From Elusimicrobiota bacterium (GTDB lineage: Bacteria; Omnitrophota; Gorgyraeia; Zapsychrales; Fredricksoniimonadaceae): a DNA stretch of 6,147 bases. The notes beneath the pieces are model-generated. The model did no database searches and was not told where the DNA came from. It was given only the letters and a program-made list of their open reading frames with translations. The DNA is taken from the NCBI GenBank assembly GCA_012514595.1, contig JAAYZZ010000103.1:1-6147 (forward strand), read 5' to 3'. Shown in pieces: positions 1 through 5,305 of this stretch; within the stretch, counting starts at the first letter, position 1, and each line of letters opens with the position of its first letter. The position numbers were made by a program, and so were the translations under genes.

Positions 1-19
1 AAGGATCTTTTTCTCGTCC

Positions 20-47
20 TTGCTTTTTGAAATCTCTTTGTTACAAT
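20..47 (+). promoter_or_regulatory. Candidate extended -10 promoter for the GlyRS gene
   Basis: A TACAAT -10 element lies at 42-47. It is preceded by TG one base upstream (39-40), giving an extended -10 (TGTTACAAT). A weak -35 candidate, TTGCTT, is at 20-25 with a 16-bp spacer. The surroundings are A/T-rich in an otherwise G+C-rich window. Transcription would start about 6-8 bases after the -10, near 53-55, only a few bases before the ATG at 58. This is a motif match only; an upstream promoter outside the window could also drive the gene. Confidence 0.42.
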
Positions 48-57
48 ACACGGAATT

Positions 58-1371
58 ATGAAATCCCCCGAACTCATGGACAAGGTGGTGGCCCTCGCCA
101 AACGGCGGGGTTTTGTCTTTCCTTCCTCGGAGATCTACGGCGGTCTGAACGGTGCCTGGGACTACGGTCCCTACGGCGCGGAGCTCAAGCGCAACCTCAA
201 GCAGGCCTGGTGGAAGGCCATGGTCCAGGACCGGGACGATATGGTGGGCCTGGATGCCGCGATCCTGATGCACCCCAGGACATGGGAGGCCTCGGGGCAC
301 ACGGCCAATTTCGTCGACATGATGGTCGACTGCAAGAACCCAAAGTGCAAGGCGCGTCCGCGGGCCGATCATCTTGACAACGGCAAATGCCCTTCCTGCG
401 GCGGCAAGGATTTTACGGAGCCGCGCGCGTTCAATCTGATGCTCAAGACCATGCTGGGCGCGATGGAGGATTCGAGCTCTGTCGTCTACATGCGACCCGA
501 GACCGCGCAGGGCATCTTCGTCAATTTCCCGAACGTCGACGATGCCATGCACAAAAAGCTCCCGTTCGGCATCGGCCAGATCGGCAAGTCCTTCCGCAAC
601 GAGATCACGCCCGGCAATTTCACCTTCCGCACCCGCGAGTTCGAGCAGATGGAGATCGAGTATTTCTGCCGTCCCGAACAGGCCGAGGAGCGCTACCGTC
701 ACTGGATCGACACGCGTCTCAACTGGTACCTGGACCTGGGGCTTTCCAGGGACAAGCTGAAGCTGCGCGAGCACGGCAAGGACGAGCTCGCCCACTATGC
801 GGCCGGGTGTACGGACATCGAGTATCTCTTTCCCTTCGGCTGGTCGGAGCTCGAGGGCATCGCCAACCGTACGGATTATGATCTCAAGCAGCACGCGCAG
901 TTCTCGGGCAAGGACCTGATGTACCGGGACCCTGTCACCAACGAGAAATTTTATCCCTATGTCATCGAACCGTCCGGCGGATGCGACAGGGGGACGCTCG
1001 CGTTCCTGGTCGATGCCTATCATGAGGAAGAGGTCAAGGGCGAGACGCGGGTCGTGATGAAGTTCCATCCGAAGCTGGCACCCGTGAAGGTCGCTGTATT
1101 CCCGCTCCTCAAAAAGAACGAGGGGTGTGTGACGCTGGCCAGGGCCCTCAAGCAGGACCTTCAGAAGGAATGGAACTGCACCTACGATGACACAGGTGCG
1201 ATCGGGAAGCTTTATCGCCGGCAGGACGAGGTCGGGACCCCGTTCTGTGTCACCGTGGATGTCCAGTCCCTCGACGACAAACAGGTGACCGTGCGCGACC
1301 GGGATACCATGCAGCAGACGCGGGTCCCGGTGGAGGGGCTGAAGAGTTATTTGAAAGAGAAATTGAGTTGA
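58..1371 (+). CDS. glyQS: Glycine--tRNA ligase, single-chain alpha2 (class II) type
   Basis: This cytoplasmic enzyme attaches glycine to tRNA-Gly in an ATP-dependent reaction. The protein has 437 residues, a normal length for the homodimeric bacterial/archaeal/eukaryotic-type GlyRS rather than the separate alpha2beta2 form. The N-terminal signature KRRGFVFPSSEIYGGLNG (residues 15-32) is typical. Motif 2 is seen as FRNEITPGNFTFRTREFEQME (about 179-199, shown in part by F179, R180, E182 and R191). Motif 3 is IEPSGGCDRGTLAF (303-316). A Cys pair set (C92, C97, C111, C114) before EPRAFNLM looks like a small zinc ribbon. The anticodon-binding domain runs from about 341 to the end and contains GKLYRRQDEVGTPFCVTVD (383-401). 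The start at 58 keeps the usual few residues before DKVVALAKRRG. No clear Shine-Dalgarno precedes it, in keeping with a near-leaderless message. The stop codon lies inside the first unit of the downstream heptad repeat. Function is confident. Confidence 0.97.
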   Translation: MKSPELMDKVVALAKRRGFVFPSSEIYGGLNGAWDYGPYGAELKRNLKQAWWKAMVQDRDDMVGLDAAILMHPRTWEASGHTANFVDMMVDCKNPKCKARPRADHLDNGKCPSCGGKDFTEPRAFNLMLKTMLGAMEDSSSVVYMRPETAQGIFVNFPNVDDAMHKKLPFGIGQIGKSFRNEITPGNFTFRTREFEQMEIEYFCRPEQAEERYRHWIDTRLNWYLDLGLSRDKLKLREHGKDELAHYAAGCTDIEYLFPFGWSELEGIANRTDYDLKQHAQFSGKDLMYRDPVTNEKFYPYVIEPSGGCDRGTLAFLVDAYHEEEVKGETRVVMKFHPKLAPVKVAVFPLLKKNEGCVTLARALKQDLQKEWNCTYDDTGAIGKLYRRQDEVGTPFCVTVDVQSLDDKQVTVRDRDTMQQTRVPVEGLKSYLKEKLS

Positions 1372-1442
1372 GACGCAAGACACCAGACACACGACACACG
1401 AGCGCTCGGGTGCCATGTGTCATGTGCCCGGTGTCATGACTC
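1365..1442. repeat. Inverted array of degenerate 7-bp units (heptad repeat A)
   Basis: Reading rightwards from 1365, the left arm splits without gaps into GAGTTGA, GACGCAA, GACACCA, GACACAC, GACACAC. An 8-bp perfect palindrome, GAGCGCTC (1400-1407), follows. The right arm, read on the - strand towards the centre, is GAGTCAT, GACACCG, GGCACAT, GACACAT, GGCACCC. The unit consensus is roughly GRCACNN. The two arms are in exact mirror phase about 1403.5. By hand, about 30 of 39 arm positions can pair, including three G-U pairs, so the RNA could fold into a long imperfect hairpin. The left end overlaps the last codons and stop (1369-1371) of GlyRS. No T-run follows, so it is not a classical intrinsic terminator. 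It carries no gene. Function is unknown; it may stabilise the 3' end, attenuate transcription or bind a protein. Confidence 0.75.
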
Positions 1443-1452
1443 CGGATCCAAT

Positions 1453-1471
1453 CCGCTCCATCGTGGAGCGG
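1453..1471 (+). promoter_or_regulatory. Perfect 8-bp hairpin in the PPDK leader
   Basis: CCGCTCCA (1453-1460) and TGGAGCGG (1464-1471) are exact reverse complements separated by the triloop TCG. The stem is G+C-rich and would be stable in RNA. It is followed by TACGATATAAG, not by a T-run, so a terminator is unlikely. It lies 49 bases upstream of the PPDK ATG. It could be an operator, an mRNA-stabilising hairpin or a leader element; nothing chooses between these. Confidence 0.5.
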
Positions 1472-1481
1472 TACGATATAA

Positions 1482-1494
1482 GGGGAAGATCCCC
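1482..1494 (+). promoter_or_regulatory. Small hairpin just upstream of the PPDK ribosome-binding site
   Basis: GGGGA (1482-1486) pairs with TCCCC (1490-1494) around the triloop AGA. It ends 11 bases before the Shine-Dalgarno site and does not occlude it. A 5-bp stem can occur by chance in G+C-rich DNA. It gains some interest from sitting 10 bases after the stronger hairpin at 1453-1471. Confidence 0.3.
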
Positions 1495-1505
1495 GGAACA
1501 ACAAG

Positions 1506-1513
1506 AGAAGGAG
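1506..1513 (+). promoter_or_regulatory. Strong Shine-Dalgarno site deciding the PPDK start
   Basis: AGAAGGAG ends 7 bases before the ATG at 1521. A second in-frame ATG two codons later (1527) would have a 13-base spacer, so 1521 is the better start. Confidence 0.72.
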
Positions 1514-1520
1514 CTGGGAA

Positions 1521-4325
1521 ATGGCGATGCAACATGTTTATTCTTACGGGGCCGGAAAGGCCGAGGCCAAAGGGGCGCTTCTGTGCAAGGAGGTCCTGGG
1601 CGGCAAGGGCGTGGGGCTGATGGAAATGACCTCGATCGGGATCCCGGTCCCGGCGGGATTCACGATCACGATCCAGACCTGCGAAGAGTATTACAATCTC
1701 GGGCGGAAACTCCCCAAGACGCTCGCGAAAGAGGTGCTGGAGGCGATCAAGAAACTTGAGAAGAACACGGGCAAAAAGTTCGGGGACCCGAACGATCCCC
1801 TTCTGGTCTCGGTCCGCTCGGGCGCGGCGCGTTCCATGCCCGGGATGCTGGAGACCATCCTGAACCTGGGTCTCAATGATATTGCCGTCGAGGGTGTCGC
1901 GAAGAAGACGGGGAATGCCCGCTTCGCCTACGACTCTTACCGCCGGTTCATCCAGATGTTCTCCTCTACCGCCATGGGGCTTTCCAAAGAGCTCATGGAG
2001 GAGATGCTCCACAAGATGAAGCACGATCTCGGCGTCAAGAGCGACACCGACATCCCTGCCGAAAAGCTCAAGGAGCTTTGCGAGCAGTTCAAGGCCTTCT
2101 ACAAGAAGAACAAGGGCGAGGATTTCCCCCAGGATCCCAAGGAGCAGTTGTGGGGCGCCATCATGGCGGTCTTCAACAGCTGGGAGGCCGAGAAGGCCGT
2201 GACGTACCGTCGGGTCGAGAAGATCACGGACCTCAAGGGGACCGCGGTCAACGTCGTGCAGATGGTCTTCGGGAACAAGGGTGATAATTCCGGAACAGGG
2301 GTGTGCTTCACGCGCGACCCGAACACCGGGGCCAATGAATTCTACGGCGATTATCTGATCAACGCCCAGGGCGAGGACGTGGTGGCCGGGATCCGGACGC
2401 CGCTCAAGCTCGCCACGCTCCATGACCAGATGCCCAAGGCGTATGACCAGCTCTGCGCGGTCCGTGCGATCCTCGAGAGTTACTACGGGGAGATGCAGGA
2501 CCTGGAGTTCACGATCGAAGACCAGAAGCTTTATATGCTCCAGTGCCGGACCGGGAAACGTTCGCCGGCGGCGGCCTTCAAGATCGCGGTCGACCAGGCC
2601 ACAAAGCCTCTGCTGACCAAGGCCGAGGCGGCCCGTCTTTCGAAGATGGGATACCTTCCCAAGAAGTTCGCGGATATGGCGGTGAAGCCCGTCATCAGCA
2701 GGGAAAAAGCGGTCGCGCGTCTCACATCCGATGATATCGAGCGCCTGTTCTATCCTGTCATCGACGGAAGCAAGGTCAACAAGACCCAGCTCCAGGAGGC
2801 CAAGATCACGGTCGGGATCAACGCGGTCCCGGGCGCGGCGGCCGGTAAGGTCGTCTTTACAGCCGCCGAGGCCGAGGCCATGGCGGCCAAGGGCGAGCGC
2901 GTGATCCTGGTCCGCAAGGAGACATCCCCTGAGGATGTGGGCGGTATGCACGCGGCCAAGGGGATCCTGACCGCCACCGGCGGAAAGACCTCTCACGCGG
3001 CGGTCGTGGCGCGCGGCTGGGGCAAGTGCTGCGTGGTCGGCTGCGAGACGCTGAACATTAATTGTGAGGCCAAAGAGATGACTGCCGGCGGACGGGTCGT
3101 CAAGCAGGGCGATTTTGTCACGCTCGACGGATCGGCCGGGGACGTCTATATCGGCGACCTGCCGCTTAAGGACCCGACCCTGCCCCAGGAGTATCTCACG
3201 CTCCTCGGATGGGCGGACCAGATCCGTACGATCAAGGTGCGCACGAACGCCGACACGCCCTATGACGCCAAGAAGGCCGTCGAGATGGGCGCCGAGGGGA
3301 TCGGGCTCTGCCGCACCGAGCACATGTTCTTCGACACCGAGGAGAGGCGGCTGGCCATCCAGGAGATGATCGTGGCCGAGGATGTTGAGACGCGCAAGAA
3401 GGCGCTGACCAGGCTCCTGCCGTTCCAGCGCGACGACTTCTACGGCATCTTCAAGGCCATGAACGGCAAGCCTGTGACGATCCGTCTGATCGATCCGCCG
3501 CTCCACGAGTTCACGCCCAAGGATGAGGCGGGTGTCAACAAGCTCTCTGCGGTGACGGGCATCAGCCCTGAACAAATCAAGAACCGCAGCGAGCAGCTCC
3601 ATGAGTTCAACCCGATGCTGGGGCATCGCGGATGCCGTCTGTGCATCACGTACCCCGAGATCCTCGACATGCAGGTGACGGCCATCATCGAGGCCGCGAT
3701 CAAGGCGTCGAAGGAGGGGATCAAGGTGCTGCCCGAAATTATGATCCCGCTGACGATCGACAAAAAAGAGCTCAAGCTCCTCGTCGACCAGGCCCGCGTC
3801 CTCGCCGACGGTCTGATCAAGCAGGCCAAGGCCAAGGTGAGCTACATGCTCGGGACCATGATCGAGATCCCGCGCGCCGCGCTCCTCGCGGATGAGATCG
3901 CAGAGGTCGCCGAGTTCTTCAGCTTCGGGACCAATGACCTCACCCAGATGACGCTGGGTCTTTCGCGCGATGACGCGGGTCGGTTCCTGCCCATCTATGT
4001 CGCCAACGAAAAGGACGGCGGCAAGGGCATCTTCAAGGCCGATCCCTTCCAGTCGCTCGACCAGAGCGGGGTGGGGATGCTGGTGAAGATGGGGATCGAG
4101 AAGGGCCGTTCCACCCGTAAGGACCTCAAGGTGGGGATCTGCGGGGAGCATGGCGGTGAGGCGGAGTCTGTCAAGTTCTGCGTCAGGGCCGGCATGAATT
4201 ACGTGTCCTGCTCGCCGTACCGCGTGCCGATCGCGCGCCTCGCGGCAGCGCAGGCCGCCCTTCAGGCGCCCAAAGCGGCCAAGAGCTCGGCCAAAAAAGG
4301 GGCAAAAAAGAAGGCCAAGAAGTAA
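1521..4325 (+). CDS. ppdK: Pyruvate,phosphate dikinase (PPDK)
   Basis: This enzyme reversibly converts ATP, phosphate and pyruvate to AMP, pyrophosphate and PEP (EC 2.7.9.1). It acts in the cytoplasm in gluconeogenesis or in pyrophosphate-saving glycolysis. The 934-residue protein has the full PPDK order. The N-terminal ATP-binding domain (about 1-345) carries VSVRSGAARSMPGM at 96-109. The swivelling phosphohistidine domain (about 425-545) carries TSHAAVVAR, with the phosphorylated H492 and the neighbouring T490 that is the regulatory site in plant PPDK. The C-terminal PEP/pyruvate barrel shows GLCRTEHMFF (R598), RLIDPPLHEF (R655), IEIPRAALLADE (E782), GTNDLTQM (N805, D806) and the proton-donor region GICGEHGG (C874). 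All expected catalytic residues are present. Two variants stand out: GGKTSH where GGMTSH is usual, and a short extra loop near 826-836. A Lys/Ala-rich tail (917-934) extends past the normal end of the barrel. It is flanked by the two heptad repeats and has its own ribosome-binding site, so it may be expressed separately from GlyRS. Confidence 0.97.
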   Translation: MAMQHVYSYGAGKAEAKGALLCKEVLGGKGVGLMEMTSIGIPVPAGFTITIQTCEEYYNLGRKLPKTLAKEVLEAIKKLEKNTGKKFGDPNDPLLVSVRSGAARSMPGMLETILNLGLNDIAVEGVAKKTGNARFAYDSYRRFIQMFSSTAMGLSKELMEEMLHKMKHDLGVKSDTDIPAEKLKELCEQFKAFYKKNKGEDFPQDPKEQLWGAIMAVFNSWEAEKAVTYRRVEKITDLKGTAVNVVQMVFGNKGDNSGTGVCFTRDPNTGANEFYGDYLINAQGEDVVAGIRTPLKLATLHDQMPKAYDQLCAVRAILESYYGEMQDLEFTIEDQKLYMLQCRTGKRSPAAAFKIAVDQATKPLLTKAEAARLSKMGYLPKKFADMAVKPVISREKAVARLTSDDIERLFYPVIDGSKVNKTQLQEAKITVGINAVPGAAAGKVVFTAAEAEAMAAKGERVILVRKETSPEDVGGMHAAKGILTATGGKTSHAAVVARGWGKCCVVGCETLNINCEAKEMTAGGRVVKQGDFVTLDGSAGDVYIGDLPLKDPTLPQEYLTLLGWADQIRTIKVRTNADTPYDAKKAVEMGAEGIGLCRTEHMFFDTEERRLAIQEMIVAEDVETRKKALTRLLPFQRDDFYGIFKAMNGKPVTIRLIDPPLHEFTPKDEAGVNKLSAVTGISPEQIKNRSEQLHEFNPMLGHRGCRLCITYPEILDMQVTAIIEAAIKASKEGIKVLPEIMIPLTIDKKELKLLVDQARVLADGLIKQAKAKVSYMLGTMIEIPRAALLADEIAEVAEFFSFGTNDLTQMTLGLSRDDAGRFLPIYVANEKDGGKGIFKADPFQSLDQSGVGMLVKMGIEKGRSTRKDLKVGICGEHGGEAESVKFCVRAGMNYVSCSPYRVPIARLAAAQAALQAPKAAKSSAKKGAKKKAKK

Positions 4326-4341
4326 CGAAGGCAGGTAGAAT

Positions 4342-4445
4342 AAAAAAAGTGGTAAGAGGTAAGTGGTGAGAGTTTAGGGAGAGGGGGAGGGATCCCTTTT
4401 TCCCGGGACATTCCCGCTTGCCCCTTATCTCTTACCACTTATCAC
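4342..4445. repeat. Inverted array of degenerate 7-bp units (heptad repeat B)
   Basis: From 4349 the left arm reads in 7-bp steps GTGGTAA, GAGGTAA, GTGGTGA, GAGTTTA, then becomes G-rich (GGGAGAG, GGGGAGG). The right arm, read on the - strand from 4445 inwards, is GTGATAA, GTGGTAA, GAGATAA, GGGGCAA, GCGGGAA. The unit consensus is about GNGGTAA. The arms are in exact mirror phase about 4393.5, close to a 10-bp palindrome, AGGGATCCCT (4388-4397). Positions 4347-4370 can pair with 4417-4440 with one mismatch and three G-U pairs, a 24-position stem around a 46-base loop. The loop also contains CCCGGG (4402-4407). An A7 run (4342-4348) precedes the left arm, so only - strand transcripts would meet a T-run after the stem. 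The array fills nearly the whole PPDK-sigma gap and ends 5 bases before the sigma ATG. No gene is present; function is unknown. Confidence 0.78.
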
Positions 4446-4450
4446 TCTTT

Positions 4451-5305
4451 ATGGATTCGATCCGAGCCTATCTGAAAGATGTCCGCCCGATCCCCCTTCT
4501 GAAACCAGAGGAGGAGGTCTCTCTCGCCCGCAAGGTCCAGAAGGGCGATCCGGAGGCGCGGGACACCATGATCCGGGCCAACCTCAGGCTCGTGATCTCC
4601 ATCGCCAAACGCTACACCAACCTCGGCATTCCCTTGAGCGATCTCATCGAAGAAGGCAATATCGGTCTCATGCGCTCCGTCGAGAAGTTCGATCCCGAGA
4701 AGGGATACCGTTTCTCGACCTATTCGGCGTGGTGGATCAAGCAGTCGATCTCGCGCGCCATCATCGACCAGGGCAAGATGATCCGCGTTCCCGTTTACAT
4801 GAACGAGGAGATCGGGAAATACAAAAAGGCGATCGAGGCCTTGACCCACAAGCTCGGGCGCAAGCCCCAGTACGGCGAGGTCGCCAAAAAGATGCAGCTT
4901 TCCGTTGAGAGGGTCCGCGAACTTGATCAGGCCATTATGAAGATGTCGAGCCTGGACGCCCCGATCGGTGAAGAGGGGGACGGCCAGGTCCACGACATCG
5001 TCGAGGATGAGAACCTGGCCGCGCCCGATCAGCATGTCGAGTCCTTCCTCAACAAGGAGCGGGCCCGCAATATCCTCGAGGCTTTGAACGATCGCGAACG
5101 GCAGATCATTGAACTGCGTTTTGGTCTGACCGATGAGGACCCCAAGACGCTGGCCGAGATCGCGGACATCATGGGCATCTCCCGCGAACGGGTGAGGCAG
5201 CTTGAGACGACGATCCTCAAGAAATTGCGGCAGGTCATCAAGGCCCAGGAGAGCGGTGTCAGGAAGGACGACAAGAATGAAGAAGACAGCGACGAGGCAG
5301 AATAG
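4451..5305 (+). CDS. RNA polymerase sigma-70 factor, RpoD/RpoS type without region 1.1
   Basis: This is a 284-residue promoter-recognition subunit of RNA polymerase. Region 1.2 is at 1-30 (DSIRAYLKDVRPIPLLKPEE). Region 2 is at about 43-117, with core-binding LRLVISIAKRY, DLIEEGNIGLM, the promoter-melting FDPEKGYRFSTYSAWWIKQS, and -10-reading RAIIDQGKMIRVPVY. Region 3 is at about 118-195, including LTHKLGRKPQYGEVAKKM. Region 4 is at about 208-261, with the -35 helix-turn-helix LAEIADIMGISRERVRQLE (234-252). The autoinhibitory region 1.1 and the large non-conserved insert of classical primary sigmas are absent, so it may be a group 2 alternative sigma or a minimal primary sigma. An acidic/basic tail (about 264-284) follows region 4.2. 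ATG 4451 is chosen because region 1.2 starts at once. An in-frame TTG at 4418 lies in the repeat and would add 11 unconserved residues. Neither start has a Shine-Dalgarno. The last 29 bp overlap the next gene. Confidence 0.94.
   Translation: MDSIRAYLKDVRPIPLLKPEEEVSLARKVQKGDPEARDTMIRANLRLVISIAKRYTNLGIPLSDLIEEGNIGLMRSVEKFDPEKGYRFSTYSAWWIKQSISRAIIDQGKMIRVPVYMNEEIGKYKKAIEALTHKLGRKPQYGEVAKKMQLSVERVRELDQAIMKMSSLDAPIGEEGDGQVHDIVEDENLAAPDQHVESFLNKERARNILEALNDRERQIIELRFGLTDEDPKTLAEIADIMGISRERVRQLETTILKKLRQVIKAQESGVRKDDKNEEDSDEAE
5261..5268 (+). promoter_or_regulatory. Shine-Dalgarno site inside the sigma gene, for the overlapping LacI-like gene
   Basis: AGGAAGGA ends 8 bases before the ATG at 5277. 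It lies within the last codons of the sigma gene, so ribosomes finishing sigma would pass over it. It supports 5277 as the start and suggests translational coupling. Confidence 0.62.

Noticed and set aside
1..57. T-box riboswitch upstream of GlyRS
   Set aside because: Only 57 bases are available, with no T-box consensus, specifier stem or terminator hairpin, and the candidate promoter leaves almost no leader.
1365..1442. CRISPR-like array or transposon terminal repeats
   Set aside because: The units are 7 bp with no spacers, there are no cas or transposase genes, and no flanking target duplication is seen.
1472..1482. TACGATATAAG as a -10 element for PPDK
   Set aside because: No acceptable -35 or extended -10 accompanies it at normal spacing, and part of it directly follows the hairpin stem.
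1434..4151. A 905-codon open frame on the - strand, opposite PPDK
   Set aside because: It is the reverse shadow of a strongly biased G+C-rich gene. Its translation is low-complexity (Leu, Asp, Arg, His and Gly rich) with no recognisable domain, while the + strand encodes a complete PPDK.
4347..4440. Intrinsic terminator for PPDK
   Set aside because: The stem is strong, but the loop is 46 bases long and no T-run follows on the + strand. The T-run would exist only for - strand transcription, and no - strand gene is supported.
4418..4450. TTG at 4418 as the sigma start, adding 11 residues
   Set aside because: The added residues come from repeat units, no ribosome-binding site precedes the TTG, and region 1.2 homology begins at the ATG at 4451.
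5202..5276. Upstream extension of the LacI-like protein to 5202
   Set aside because: The extra residues are Arg/Ser-rich, lie out of frame over sigma region 4.2, and contain no HTH. The ATG at 5277 has a good Shine-Dalgarno.
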